From Nitrospinaceae bacterium (GTDB lineage Bacteria; Nitrospinota; Nitrospinia; Nitrospinales; VA-1), in assembly GCA_029261695.1 (NCBI GenBank), contig JAJDAV010000039.1, positions 1 to 55,805 on the forward strand: 55,805 nt of DNA, given 5' to 3'. Shown piece after piece: positions 1 to 9,053 of the stretch. Below the pieces are notes generated by a model. It was not told where the DNA came from. It worked only from the letters and a program-made list of their open reading frames with translations, and made no database searches. The first letter of the stretch is position 1. Every line of letters starts with the position of its first letter. Both the position numbers and the translations under genes were made by a program.

Positions 1-186
1 ATTGTGATTCGACATGGGTGTCGACAGGATATGCGGTTTTAAATTTGGGTGAGTGTATGGATAAGGCTCAACGGCTAAGTAATGCACTTCCCAGCCTTGG
101 TCAAGAAAGGCTTCAATTTTGAATCGTAACCGTCGGCAAAAACCTCCAGGCTTATGTTTATAGTAAACGGTCAGGACGCGAAGCAT
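1..186 (-). CDS. Glycosyltransferase-like protein, N-terminal part (cut by window edge)
   Basis: An open minus-strand frame starts at an ATG at 186 and runs off the left edge, giving about 62 residues that begin MLRVLTVYYKHKPGG. The start reads like the first beta strand and glycine-rich turn of a GT-B glycosyltransferase, followed by a stretch on an altered 'WEVHYLAVEP' strand. The ATG directly abuts the stop codon of the upstream glycosyltransferase gene, so the two are very probably co-translated and belong to a polysaccharide or glycan pathway. It is too short for the ORF track. Family assignment rests on the N-terminus and the neighbour only. Confidence 0.55.
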   Translation of the reverse strand, partial: MLRVLTVYYKHKPGGFCRRLRFKIEAFLDQGWEVHYLAVEPYPYTHPNLKPHILSTPMSNHN

Positions 187-1395
187 TTATTTCATAGTTG
201 AGGAATGAAGCTGTTGATAAATGGATAGCAGTTTTTCTGCCTGTATCTTCCAACTGCCAAATTCATTGCGTATTCTTTTTACTGCGTTTTTCCCAAGTTG
301 TTCCTGCTGGTCTTGATTTTGAATCAAAAAATTTAATTTTTCAGCCAATTCTTCTTTTGAATTGGATTCAAATAGAAGGCCTTCAATATTATCCTGAATA
401 AGTTCGGGAATTCCCCCAACGTTTGATGCTATCACGGGTAAGCCGCATCCCATAGCTTCTAATAGAGCATTTGGTGTACCTTCGCTTAAACTTGATAACA
501 CAAAAATATCGGCTGCATTCAACCATTGAGAAAGAGAATTATGTTCTTTGAATCCCAGTAAGAAAATTTTTTGCGCTAACCCTTTTTGTCTAATCTGTTT
601 GTCCAGGTTTTGTTTTTCCTCACCCTCTCCAATGATGTACAAATTCCAAGTTGGATTGGATTCAGACAATTTGCTAAAAGCATCGATGAGCAATGAATGG
701 TTTTTTGTTCTATTCAGGCTGCCTACAGAAAGAATAATCTTGTGATCTACATTTAACCCTAAGCTATTCTTGGCTTCAAGGGAGTCCTGAGGTTTGAAAA
801 GATTTAGATTCACTCCATTGCGTATCAAAAATGTTTTTTCGGGATTGAACCCTCGAGATATTAAATACGACTTTAAACTGATGTCCTCGCAAATGATGGC
901 ATCTGCTGTATTTAGAACAGATAAAATGATTTTTGATAATATGGGAACTCGTGCAATAAGTTTATCAGAACCCCACAGGGTGATGACTACAGGTCTGGGT
1001 TTAATTAATCGAACCATTAGAGCTATGATTCCCGAAGCTGACCAGAATGCATGTATTATCTGAGTTTTACGAGCAGACCTTAATGCAGCAAAGAAAAAAT
1101 TAATTAATAAAAATGGAAGTTGAAACCAAACTAACAATCGCGGTTGGGTGATTATTCCCGATCCATAAGCCAGTTTTTGCCAAGCCCTTGGATAGAAATA
1201 AGGAAATCGAACAGTATCAAACTTTTCAGGAAGCGGGCGAGAGACAGGATCATCTGGAGCGACGACTTCTAATTTAATCCCCAGATTGGTTAACTCCTGG
1301 GCATAGTGAAGTACAAAGTTGCCAGCGAAATCTCCCTCAAAACGAGGGAATGAAGTGCTCAGGAAGCTGATATTAACTGGACCACTTTGTTTCAT
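187..1395 (-). CDS. Family 4 glycosyltransferase (GT-B fold)
   Basis: This is a retaining GT4-type enzyme expected to transfer a sugar from a nucleotide donor to a glycan or lipid acceptor at the cytoplasmic face of the membrane. The N-terminal Rossmann domain (about residues 1-190) begins with an FLSTSFPRFEGDFAGN strand-loop. The C-terminal donor domain holds an IIGEGEE strand (about 255), ADIFVLSSLSEGTPNALLEA (about 295-320) with the E-x7-E motif, and GCGLPVIAS. Length of about 402 residues is normal. The ORF track opens at a TTG at 1401; an ATG two codons later (1395) seems more likely, although neither has a clear Shine-Dalgarno. It is followed without a gap by another glycosyltransferase-like gene. 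The acceptor and sugar cannot be told. Confidence 0.88.
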   Translation of the reverse strand: MKQSGPVNISFLSTSFPRFEGDFAGNFVLHYAQELTNLGIKLEVVAPDDPVSRPLPEKFDTVRFPYFYPRAWQKLAYGSGIITQPRLLVWFQLPFLLINFFFAALRSARKTQIIHAFWSASGIIALMVRLIKPRPVVITLWGSDKLIARVPILSKIILSVLNTADAIICEDISLKSYLISRGFNPEKTFLIRNGVNLNLFKPQDSLEAKNSLGLNVDHKIILSVGSLNRTKNHSLLIDAFSKLSESNPTWNLYIIGEGEEKQNLDKQIRQKGLAQKIFLLGFKEHNSLSQWLNAADIFVLSSLSEGTPNALLEAMGCGLPVIASNVGGIPELIQDNIEGLLFESNSKEELAEKLNFLIQNQDQQEQLGKNAVKRIRNEFGSWKIQAEKLLSIYQQLHSSTMK

Positions 1396-1433
1396 AGTCA
1401 AATCATACCAGTAATTCTGACTAATTTTTCTTC

Positions 1434-1613
1434 TTACAACTTTACTATTAAGGATTTCGCTAAAATAAGATGTTTCAAACGGCCCTTCTTTGTCGAAGTA
1501 TCAAGAGCATTCTTATTTTTTTGCAGCTCATCCTTATTGATTTTCCTATCGCCAAAGGCTTTTTTTAGATAGGACACAACCTCTTCTTTGCCATTCTCTG
1601 AGATATCAAACAT
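1434..1613 (-). CDS. Small hypothetical protein (59 aa)
   Basis: I do not recognise this protein. The ORF track begins at a TTG (1625), but an ATG at 1613 is preceded by TGAGGT at suitable distance and gives MFDISENGKEEVV..., 59 residues. It is charged and lysine-rich, has no signal or membrane segment, and looks helical. It lies 32-38 bp upstream of the glycosyltransferase gene on the same strand, so it may be the first gene of that unit. A perfect palindrome sits about 30 bp upstream of its start. An antisense ORF on the plus strand (1387-1572) has poorer features. Reality of the gene is likely but not certain. Confidence 0.5.
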   Translation of the reverse strand: MFDISENGKEEVVSYLKKAFGDRKINKDELQKNKNALDTSTKKGRLKHLILAKSLIVKL

Positions 1614-1643
1614 AATTGACCTCAATTTGGTTCAAAAATCCCC

Positions 1644-1670
1644 TTTTTCTCTCGAGAATCGAGAGAAAAA
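1644..1670. repeat. Perfect 12-3-12 palindrome (operator or hairpin)
   Basis: TTTTTCTCTCGA is followed by GAA and then by its exact reverse complement. Neither strand has a U tract after the stem (both end in A), so it does not read as an intrinsic terminator. It lies between the divergent 59-aa ORF (minus) and the 30-aa membrane peptide (plus). A regulator binding site or a leader hairpin are both possible. Confidence 0.6.
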
Positions 1671-1848
1671 CCCAGAACCCTTAATTTTTATTTTTGGAAA
1701 TATTTGTCTATTATCCACATATCTCCTTATTTGTCAATAAGTTAAATGGGGTGATAAGGCTGCTTTTGTTACTATTTGGTATTTAAGGCAATAAAAGGTA
1801 GAATTTAACCTTTGATTTTTAGATTTAATTTCAACTGGGAGATATGAA

Positions 1849-1941
1849 ATGAGTTTAAGTTTGGCAATATCAGTTGGGCTAGGCGGCGTGATTGCATTTA
1901 CTGTTATTTATTATTTTGTTACAGAGTGGAACGCTGATTAG
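1849..1941 (+). CDS. Single-span membrane micropeptide (30 aa)
   Basis: This gene is too short for the ORF track. An ATG at 1849 is preceded by GGGAG with a 7-nt spacer and encodes 30 residues ending in TAG. The sequence starts MSLSLAISVGLGGVIAF, continues with a hydrophobic IYYF segment and ends in the polar tail TEWNAD, which is the profile of one transmembrane helix with a short soluble C-terminus. It stands alone between two minus-strand genes with over 200 bp of upstream DNA, so it would have its own promoter. It may be a small subunit of a membrane complex, a regulator of a membrane enzyme or a toxin-like peptide; the sequence does not decide. The evidence is the start signal plus clean hydropathy. 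Confidence 0.5.
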   Translation: MSLSLAISVGLGGVIAFTVIYYFVTEWNAD

Positions 1942-1952
1942 AAAAAACGTAG

Positions 1953-2231
1953 TTAGTTTGTGGCAGGTTGAATTATTAGTGCGAATTCTTTATTTACAAG
2001 TGACTCTTTTTTCTTTTTAGGCCATTTTTTTATAGCAGCCTCGTTTTTTAATGCTTGTGATCGGCTACCGATCTTTTTATGGAATACCAATTTTAGAGGC
2101 CCCTTTCCTCTTAAAAATTTAGCAGACTTGGTTCCCCCTTCTTGGTGCTCCTTGAATCTTCTTTTAACATCTTGCGTTATACCTGTATAAAGAAATCCCT
2201 CTCTGGTTCTTATTAAATATAAGTACCACAT
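1953..2231 (-). CDS. GIY-YIG domain protein (UPF0213/YhbQ-like)
   Basis: A 92-residue protein that is essentially one GIY-YIG nuclease domain: the YLYLIRT strand, then [16 protein letters not shown] (the GIY-YIG core with its conserved Arg), and a late Glu in [17 protein letters not shown]. The family includes the small stand-alone YhbQ/YazA proteins, whose physiological substrate is poorly known; some are linked to DNA damage. It starts 5 bp after the msrAB stop codon on the same strand, so it is probably the second gene of that operon. The basic C-terminus suits nucleic acid binding. Confidence 0.85.
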   Translation of the reverse strand: MWYLYLIRTREGFLYTGITQDVKRRFKEHQEGGTKSAKFLRGKGPLKLVFHKKIGSRSQALKNEAAIKKWPKKKKESLVNKEFALIIQPATN

Positions 2232-2236
2232 ACTTT

Positions 2237-3382
2237 TTAGAGCTTATTGGGTTTAAACATCGGTAGGAAATCGGAGAGCCCTTCTTCTTCAAATTTTTCA
2301 ACGGGAACAAACCTTAGTGAAGCGGAATTAATGCAGTACCTTTTACCCGTGGGTTTGGGGCCATCGTTAAAAAGGTGACCTAAATGGGAATCCGCATTTA
2401 CCGATCTAACCTCGACTCGGGTCATGTTGTAAGAAGTGTCAGTGTGGTTGACTACATTTTCAGGAACCAGAGGCCTTGTAAAAGAGGGCCAACCTGTCCC
2501 TGATTTAAATTTATCCTTGGAACTGAACAAAGGTTCGCCGGAAACAATATCAACATAAATGCCGGCCCGTTTATTGTCCCAATATTTATTCTTATACGGT
2601 GGCTCTGTACCATTTTTCTGAGTAACGTAGTATTGCAGCTTGCTAAGCTTTTTTATGGACTGACTCTTATCTGCAACTCTAATAATTTGGGGCGATTCTA
2701 ATCTATCCCTATATGATATTTTGTATTCTTTATCATCTCCCCAAATTTTATTTATATATTCGTCACGGCCAGAACCTGCACGGTAAATTTTGTAGCGTAT
2801 ATAACTTTTCTTGAAAAAATCTTGGTGATACTCTTCAGCCCTGTAAAAAGGGGATGCGGCAGCTATTGGAGTGATGATTGTTTTTTTGAAACGACCACTT
2901 TTCACTAATTTGATTTTAGAGTCTTCAGCGATTTCTTTTTGCTCCTCGCTTGTGTAAAAAATCCCTGTTCGGTACTGCGCTCCGCGATCAACAAACTGAC
3001 CGCCATCGTCAGTGGGATTAATATTCCGCCAAAAAACTTCGAGAATGTCTGAGTAAGAAATTTTTTCAGGATCAAAATGTATTTCAACGGCTTCTAAATG
3101 CTGGGTCTGACCCGATGCCACTTTTTTGTAAACAGCATTTTTCTTTTCTCCTCCGGTGTAACCGGAAATCGCCTGTGAAACCCCCGGCAGATCTTCAAAC
3201 GGGTGTTCCATGCACCAGAAGCAACCCCCTGCAAGAATGGCTATTTCTTCATTTCCGTTCGTGCTTTTAGCATGGATGATTTCTGGCTGCTTATATGAAA
3301 CATTGTTTGTATTCTCAGGTAAAAACTTAGTGAGAAGAAAAACGCTGATAAATAATATAAATGCTGCGTATAGTTTATTCAT
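2237..3382 (-). CDS. msrAB: Peptide methionine sulfoxide reductase MsrA-MsrB fusion, membrane-anchored or exported
   Basis: Repairs both methionine-S- and methionine-R-sulfoxide in oxidised proteins. Residues 1-20 form a hydrophobic signal or anchor, so the enzyme should act in the periplasm or at the envelope. MsrA (about 45-205) carries [11 protein letters not shown], with the nucleophile Cys54 and a second Cys57. MsrB (about 245-370) carries [18 protein letters not shown] and the catalytic Cys in [11 protein letters not shown]. The two CxxC zinc sites of many MsrB proteins are absent ([16 protein letters not shown] has no Cys), so this is the zinc-free type. AAGGA precedes the ATG. A GIY-YIG gene follows 5 bp downstream. 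Confidence 0.95.
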   Translation of the reverse strand: MNKLYAAFILFISVFLLTKFLPENTNNVSYKQPEIIHAKSTNGNEEIAILAGGCFWCMEHPFEDLPGVSQAISGYTGGEKKNAVYKKVASGQTQHLEAVEIHFDPEKISYSDILEVFWRNINPTDDGGQFVDRGAQYRTGIFYTSEEQKEIAEDSKIKLVKSGRFKKTIITPIAAASPFYRAEEYHQDFFKKSYIRYKIYRAGSGRDEYINKIWGDDKEYKISYRDRLESPQIIRVADKSQSIKKLSKLQYYVTQKNGTEPPYKNKYWDNKRAGIYVDIVSGEPLFSSKDKFKSGTGWPSFTRPLVPENVVNHTDTSYNMTRVEVRSVNADSHLGHLFNDGPKPTGKRYCINSASLRFVPVEKFEEEGLSDFLPMFKPNKL

Positions 3383-3521
3383 TATTTTAGTCCTTTTTCA
3401 GATTGCCCCAGCAAAAATTTAAAGTACTTTGATGATAACAGAACTTTAATATGTCTGCATCTAAGTCGCACTGAGGGTTTAAGGCTTACAAAATAAATAG
3501 TGAGATTAGGGAGTTTTTAAA

Positions 3522-4217
3522 TTATTTGTTTTTGGGGCTATAGGAGGCGGCAGAGTTTAGGGCTTTATTTTTGGGTAATTGAGGTTGAATCTGCATAGCT
3601 GTTTGTAAAGGATGTATGGCTTTGTTGAACCGTCCCAATTTCATATAAATTTGCCCCAATGCATAATGCGCTTCTGCATTAGAAGGAGAAAGCCGAATGG
3701 TTTCTTGAATTGATACCAATGCTTCTTTGTAGCGATTAGTTAGAAAATACGATAAAGCTAGAAAATAGTGTGCTTCCTGATAATCGGGGTCGAGCTTGAT
3801 AGTCTTTTTATAATATTGGCTGGCTTCCTGATGTCTTTTGTTGGCGGCGTATGCAAGGGCAAGTTTGAAATTGGCTTCTGCCATATTCGGATCCAATCGA
3901 ACAGTTGCCTGCAACTGCTTTAACTTTTCCGGATGCCGTCCAACAGCACCATACGCAAGTGCTAAATGGAAATGGGTCTTTGAGTTGTTTTCTCTAAGCA
4001 TTAAAGATTTTTCAAGAGGATCAATAGCCTCCTGGTACAACTCTTTTTTCAAATACACTAATCCCAACTCAGAAAGTAATTCAGGGTCTGCTGGATTCTT
4101 TTCGAGAGCAAATTGTAATGCCGTTATCGATTTTTCTTCTTTGGAATCTTGAGAAAATGAAGAGGTAGCTACGAATAGAAGGGTCAGACTTGTGAGTAAA
4201 ATAATGGTTTTTTTCAC
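3522..4217 (-). CDS. Exported tetratricopeptide-repeat protein
   Basis: A 231-residue protein with a clear signal peptide (MKKTIILLTSLTLLFVATSSFS) and then about five to six TPR units from residue 32 to 210, each with the A/G-x3-P pattern (for example ...NPADPELLSELGLVYL and DPDYQEAHYFLALSYF). TPR arrays bind partner proteins, so this is probably a periplasmic scaffold; the partner is unknown. The start is GTG with an AGGA at good distance. Its neighbours give no further clue. The C-terminus is basic and ends with ASYSPKNK. Confidence 0.82.
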   Translation of the reverse strand: MKKTIILLTSLTLLFVATSSFSQDSKEEKSITALQFALEKNPADPELLSELGLVYLKKELYQEAIDPLEKSLMLRENNSKTHFHLALAYGAVGRHPEKLKQLQATVRLDPNMAEANFKLALAYAANKRHQEASQYYKKTIKLDPDYQEAHYFLALSYFLTNRYKEALVSIQETIRLSPSNAEAHYALGQIYMKLGRFNKAIHPLQTAMQIQPQLPKNKALNSAASYSPKNK

Positions 4218-4544
4218 AATGGTTATCCTAAAATTATGGAAGCCATTTCCCCGAAGAATGGATGAGAAATATATCCTTTTGAATTGTTACTGTAAAGCCG
4301 GAAAGTATAAAGCTAATTGATTCAATCTGATTGAAGGGAGGGTTTTTTGAGTGCCAAATTAAAAAATAACACTGGAGCTAGGGTAGCTGATAAATCAAAG
4401 TGTTAGCAAACCTATTAATAGAATCGCAAATTTTTTAAGACTTGTAATAGTAATATTTCTTTGTATTAACGCTATTTAATCGTTTGTTTAGATTCGTGAG
4501 GAATTGAACTCATGATTTCATGAAATGAACGAAGGCTTGGCAAT
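4218..4544. other. Intergenic region (327 bp) with possible 19-codon ORF
   Basis: There is no ordinary gene here. The right end of the upstream region of the TPR gene (about 4218-4300) should hold its promoter. A plus-strand AAGGGAGGG at about 4335 is followed by TTG at 4347 and 19 codons to TAG at 4406 (reading SAKLKNNTGARVADKSKC after the start). This could be a tiny gene, a decayed gene start or chance. I see a short TTCAATC/GATTGAA inverted repeat just before it. Confidence 0.3.
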
Positions 4545-5801
4545 TTATTTATCCTGGCTTTTGATAAAACTGAAAATGTCATCCACCATACTTTGGAATT
4601 CCGGATTGAAAGTTAACCGCCTGACGGGGTTTCCTTTATTCTTGTCAGATTTTTCTCCATATTTTACTTTTGAATTTATATTAATTTCTTGTTTACAGAT
4701 TTTTAACTTATCGGCGCTGGATGAATAGGCCAGGCAATTTTTATATTCTCCATTTTTGCCGTAATAACTATTGGATGGATCTATAGGTATGGATAAATGA
4801 GCGTAGTTTAAGACGCCAAGAAATTTATCATCAATTTTTTGATGTTTAATTTGTCCCCCTGTGCAGCTTTTAATATCGTTTTCATTAGTTGTTTCTACGC
4901 CGGTGTACCAAAGTAATTTGTTTTTATTATTTTTGGTGTGGTTGCAGAAAAAATCTTTTGCCAGGTATGGGTCTACTGTGGCATCTGCGGAACTGAGGGC
5001 CATATAAATAGGGATTGTGATGGGTGGATTATCGGTTGCAAGCTGGCGTAGCTCCTTGGCCAAATAGTGGAATTGGGCGCCGGCGTTAGCGGGAAAAGAT
5101 TCGTATTTAACCTTATCCTCGTCTGGTAATAAGTCCAACCAACCCGCTTTGGGAATAAGCTTGCCTATGCTCCCAATGAATCCCGCAACAAAGCCTAGGG
5201 AAGTATTTTCTTTAATACCTGGAGAAAGTAAAATCAGACCTTTTATGCTTTTCGGATTCTTTTTCCGTATCACATGGTGCAGGGCTAGTGAGGCACCCGT
5301 TGAAAAGCCTGCAATATATAGATTGTCGACTATTCCACTAAAGCTATCTATTCCAGAATCTATTGCTTCGATCCATTGAGTGTATTTAATGTTTAATAGG
5401 TCACCGGGGACAGTGCCGTGACCGGGTAAAAGGATTGATCTAACCCAAAAGCAGTTTTCTTGAAAATTTTTGCCAAGGTCCCGCATGAGAAATGGAGAAT
5501 CGGTCAATCCGTGGATTAATAAGACTCCTCTAGAAGAATTTGAATCACCACAATTTTCCTGATTGGGTTGGTATTCGAAGGGCAAGCGGGCATCAATCCA
5601 TTTTTGCTTAAGGTCTCCCTTCGTTGCTTTTTTAACAATTTTTTCAGTCTCAGCTATATAAGTAGAAAAATTTTTGTTTGGAATTGGGGTTTTAAATCCC
5701 GAGGGGATATGCCGTGTTTCCAAGCTTCCACTGCATCCGAATAAACCCAGCGCTAAGAACTGAATCAATATAAATTTGGAAAAACTAAATTGAATAGCCA
5801 T
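4545..5801 (-). CDS. Lipoprotein alpha/beta hydrolase (carboxylesterase/lipase-like)
   Basis: A 418-residue serine hydrolase. The N-terminus has a hydrophobic segment and a lipobox LFGC (Cys23), so it should be lipidated and anchored in the envelope. The fold landmarks are LLIHGLTDSP (oxyanion loop, about 95), LLPGHGT (about 125), the nucleophile elbow AGFSTGAS (Ser167), a downstream SSADATVDP acid region and NYAHLSIPID with the probable catalytic His. The order suits a monoacylglycerol-lipase or carboxylesterase type; the substrate is unknown. AAGGAAA precedes the ATG. The yejF stop lies 33 bp upstream, so it may be transcribed as the last gene of the yej operon. Confidence 0.83.
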   Translation of the reverse strand: MAIQFSFSKFILIQFLALGLFGCSGSLETRHIPSGFKTPIPNKNFSTYIAETEKIVKKATKGDLKQKWIDARLPFEYQPNQENCGDSNSSRGVLLIHGLTDSPFLMRDLGKNFQENCFWVRSILLPGHGTVPGDLLNIKYTQWIEAIDSGIDSFSGIVDNLYIAGFSTGASLALHHVIRKKNPKSIKGLILLSPGIKENTSLGFVAGFIGSIGKLIPKAGWLDLLPDEDKVKYESFPANAGAQFHYLAKELRQLATDNPPITIPIYMALSSADATVDPYLAKDFFCNHTKNNKNKLLWYTGVETTNENDIKSCTGGQIKHQKIDDKFLGVLNYAHLSIPIDPSNSYYGKNGEYKNCLAYSSSADKLKICKQEININSKVKYGEKSDKNKGNPVRRLTFNPEFQSMVDDIFSFIKSQDK

Positions 5802-5834
5802 TAATTTTCCTTGTATTTCTCTGCTTCGAAAATT

Positions 5835-7841
5835 TCATTGATGGGCGTGACAACGAACAAAACATTTTTTATCGCCCGATACTTCTGGATATTGTGTGGT
5901 ACATTTTTTTGCCAACGAAGACCCCGGTTCTTCATTAAGGTAAATAGGGCAACGCGGATGAAAATGACAAGCTGCTGGTGGGTTGAGAGGGGAGGGGACA
6001 TCACCTGTCAAAGGCTCAAAGGGTTTCTGTTCCCCTAAATCAGGTACGGACTTCAGTAGGGATCGAGTATATGGGTGTTTGGGGTTATTAAATACTTCCT
6101 CTACATCGCCTTGCTCTACAATTTTTCCAAGATACATTATTGCAATAATGTCAGCCAGGTATCTTACTACGCTTAAATTGTGGCTGATAAATAAATAGGT
6201 GAGATTTCGCTTTTCCTGCAATTCTTTGAGTAAATTTAGTACTTGTGCTTGTACCGATACATCCAAAGCGCTGGTAGGCTCGTCTAACACAAGAAACTCG
6301 GGTTCAAGAATCAGTGCTCTTGCTATGGCAATGCGCTGGCGTTGTCCTCCTGAAAACTCATGTGGGTAACGTTCCAATACCGAAGTGTTCAAACCCACTT
6401 CTTCCATGACGCGGGAAATTTTTTCCGTCCATTCCTCCTGTGATAAATCTGGCTGGTGGACTTCCAAGCCCTCAGAAATAATCCCTTCAAGGGTCATTCT
6501 AGGTTGCAAGGAACCAAATGGATCTTGAAACACCATTTGCATATGTTTACGAAAACTTTTGAGATCATTCCCGTTTAATTGCATTACATCTCGACCTGAA
6601 AAAATTACTTCTCCCTTTGCATGAGAGTTTAATTTTAAAATCGATTCTCCCAAGGTAGTTTTCCCGCAACCCGATTCGCCTACTAATGCAACCGTTGACC
6701 CTTTAGGTATTTCCAGATCAACATGATCTACGGCGCGGATGTGGGCAACCGTCCGTAAGAAAACGCCTTTTCGAACTGGGAAAAAGGTGCTCAGGTTTTT
6801 GATGGAAATTAGAGACTCATTGCCTATAGCGCGTTTGTTAATGGGTGTTTTTTGATTGTTTATATCCCATTTAGAATTGTTTTCTTTGTCCAACAAGTGA
6901 CAGGTTACTTTGTGACCTTCTGTTACAGTATGGGCAAGGCTTTCTTCAACGCATACATCCATCACAGCTGGGCAACGATCGGCAAAACGACACCCTTCTT
7001 TATATTCTGTGGCCGAGGGAACGATGCCGGGTATGGTGTCTAAAACGAAAGTGGGTTTTTCAAGTTTGGGGATAGAGCTGAAAAGAAGTTTTGTGTAGGG
7101 GTGGGACATGTTACTAAAAATCTCTTCACGTTTACCGTATTCGGCAACACGGCCTCCATACATAATGCAAATATCATCGGCCATCTGATTTACAATTCCC
7201 ATATCATGAGTGATGAGCAATATGGCCATGCCCGTTTGTTTTTGCAAATCACTCATCAGTCGCAATACCTGAGCTTGAATCGTTACGTCCAGCGCGGTGG
7301 TTGGTTCATCCGCAATCAGGAGTTTTGGCTCGCATGCAAGAGCCATTGCGATCATTACTCTCTGCTTCATGCCTCCTGATAATTGATGTGGGTAGTCATC
7401 GACTCGCTTATGCGGATCAGGAATTCCTACCCTGTCTAATAATTCAATGGCTCGGCTACGACAGTTCCCCTCTGCAATTTTTAGATGCTGCTTTAGAGGC
7501 TCTTGTAATTGGTCTCCAATTCGAAAAAGAGGATTGAGAGAAGTCATCGGCTCTTGAAAAATCATGGCAATGTCATTGCCACGAAGATTGCGCATTTCGT
7601 CATCATTTAAATTCGCAAGATCCTGTCCTTCGAAAAATATACTTCCTGAAGGATGATACCCATTTTCTGCAATCAACTTGATGATGGAAAAAGCCGTCTG
7701 TGTTTTTCCACAACCGGATTCCCCTACAAGTGCAAGGGTTTTTCCCTGCTGCAGATCAAATGAAACTCCATCAACAGCACGTGCAATTCTCCCAGGGCCT
7801 GCGTGAAAATGAGTCGCTAGATTCTTAACTGATAGAAGCAT
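5835..7841 (-). CDS. yejF: YejF-like duplicated ATP-binding protein of a peptide ABC importer
   Basis: A 668-residue protein with two ABC ATPase domains in one chain, the energy module of the Yej (microcin C/oligopeptide) importer. Domain 1 has [14 protein letters not shown], signature [12 protein letters not shown] and [12 protein letters not shown]. Domain 2 (from about 345) has [29 protein letters not shown] and [11 protein letters not shown]. Each half ends in an oligopeptide-transporter C-terminal region with clustered Cys ([18 protein letters not shown]). E. coli YejF is shorter (about 530 aa); the surplus is the linker and these tails. It follows yejE by 5 bp. Confidence 0.94.
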   Translation of the reverse strand: MLLSVKNLATHFHAGPGRIARAVDGVSFDLQQGKTLALVGESGCGKTQTAFSIIKLIAENGYHPSGSIFFEGQDLANLNDDEMRNLRGNDIAMIFQEPMTSLNPLFRIGDQLQEPLKQHLKIAEGNCRSRAIELLDRVGIPDPHKRVDDYPHQLSGGMKQRVMIAMALACEPKLLIADEPTTALDVTIQAQVLRLMSDLQKQTGMAILLITHDMGIVNQMADDICIMYGGRVAEYGKREEIFSNMSHPYTKLLFSSIPKLEKPTFVLDTIPGIVPSATEYKEGCRFADRCPAVMDVCVEESLAHTVTEGHKVTCHLLDKENNSKWDINNQKTPINKRAIGNESLISIKNLSTFFPVRKGVFLRTVAHIRAVDHVDLEIPKGSTVALVGESGCGKTTLGESILKLNSHAKGEVIFSGRDVMQLNGNDLKSFRKHMQMVFQDPFGSLQPRMTLEGIISEGLEVHQPDLSQEEWTEKISRVMEEVGLNTSVLERYPHEFSGGQRQRIAIARALILEPEFLVLDEPTSALDVSVQAQVLNLLKELQEKRNLTYLFISHNLSVVRYLADIIAIMYLGKIVEQGDVEEVFNNPKHPYTRSLLKSVPDLGEQKPFEPLTGDVPSPLNPPAACHFHPRCPIYLNEEPGSSLAKKCTTQYPEVSGDKKCFVRCHAHQ

Positions 7842-7846
7842 TATAT

Positions 7847-9052
7847 TTAAAGAGTCTTTCTTGGGTCAAAAGCGTTCCGCACACCTTCTCCTACAAATGT
7901 GAGTAGGGTGATCGTAAAACTCAGAGTTATAAATGTGGGGAGGAGTATCCATATTGCATGCAAATTATTTTTTCCTTGAGCAAGTAGCTCGCCCAGACTT
8001 GGGGCTGGGCTTGGAACTCCCAGGTTGAGAAAGTCCAGGCTAACCAGTGCTAAAATTCCTGCCGTAACCTCGAAGGGGAAAAAAGTGACTACGGGTGTCA
8101 GAGCATTGGGAAGAATATGTCGGCGCATAATTTTAAAATTAGAAACACCAAGACTTTTTGCAGCTTTCACAAACTCATAGTTTCGAATTTTTAAAAACTC
8201 AGCGCGTATATATGCGGCTATACTCATCCATGCCGTAAGATTTAATATTAGAAAAAGTAATAAGGCCGATGGTACAAGAAAAGAACTGAGTATGATTAAA
8301 ATATAAAGTCGTGGTATGGAACCCCAAATTTCAGTTAACCTCTGTCCCGACAAATCCACCCAGCCGCCAAAGAATCCCTGTGTTCCTCCAATCAGGCATC
8401 CTATTAAAGTTCCTGTTATAGCCAATGAAACTCCGAAGACCATAGATATTCTGAAACCATAAATTAACCGGGCTAATACATCACGCCCTCGATCATCGGT
8501 TCCTAAATAATGTCCATCAGCCCAGGAAGATTGATTTATCCCTTCACCATCGTGTGTTTTTGTCTCATAAGGGGCAGCCAGAACAACATTTCCTGTAATG
8601 GATTCGGTGGGGATATATTTGTAATCGTAACGAACCGGAGGCCAGAGCATCCAGTAATCTCGGGGAGAATTCTTAACGACATCGGGTATTGGTTCAACAC
8701 TTGGGGTTGGCTCTTCATCCTCATCTTCAAAGTCTCCCATATCTAATCCAAGCCCAGACCCTTCCGAGTCAATTGTGGTTGCGATGCCCCCTAACAAATC
8801 AGTAAAACCTCGAGATTTGTAATCAGGCTCACTGGGCAGACTGCCGCCAAAATCTTTTTCACTATAAGTGACAGCTATAGGGAAGTAGGGTTTGCCCTCT
8901 ACAACAATTACTAACGGTCGGACATTGCAAATCAATTCCGCGGGGAGGGATAAAACTAGAAGAGCAAACAGTATTAAAAAACTGAAATATGCTCTGCGGT
9001 CGTTTTTGAAAACACTTAGTTTTACTTTCCACTCTTTGTTCAGACGCAGCAT
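7847..9052 (-). CDS. yejE: YejE-like ABC transporter permease
   Basis: Inner-membrane permease of the Yej importer. It has an N-terminal span (YFSFLILFALLVLSLPAELI), a long periplasmic region, and a BPD-type permease core with EYVK-like loop LGVSNFKIMRRHILPNAL. The track start is at 9091, but ATG 9052 (MLRLNKEW) lies one base after the yejB stop, has AAGGG upstream and matches the usual YejE start; I use it. The periplasmic segment contains an acidic insert (DMGDFEDEDEEPTPS) between the family's typical 'sRGFTDLL' and 'DYWMLWPP' regions, which looks specific to this lineage. Confidence 0.92.
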   Translation of the reverse strand: MLRLNKEWKVKLSVFKNDRRAYFSFLILFALLVLSLPAELICNVRPLVIVVEGKPYFPIAVTYSEKDFGGSLPSEPDYKSRGFTDLLGGIATTIDSEGSGLGLDMGDFEDEDEEPTPSVEPIPDVVKNSPRDYWMLWPPVRYDYKYIPTESITGNVVLAAPYETKTHDGEGINQSSWADGHYLGTDDRGRDVLARLIYGFRISMVFGVSLAITGTLIGCLIGGTQGFFGGWVDLSGQRLTEIWGSIPRLYILIILSSFLVPSALLLFLILNLTAWMSIAAYIRAEFLKIRNYEFVKAAKSLGVSNFKIMRRHILPNALTPVVTFFPFEVTAGILALVSLDFLNLGVPSPAPSLGELLAQGKNNLHAIWILLPTFITLSFTITLLTFVGEGVRNAFDPRKTL

Positions 9053-9053
9053 A

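Noticed and set aside
1644-1670. Intrinsic terminator
   Set aside because: The stem is followed by A and not U on both strands, so I treat it as a palindrome instead.
5801-6038. Short ORFs over the end of yejF (67 and 75 aa)
   Set aside because: They overlap the conserved C-terminus of YejF and have no supporting start signal or domain.
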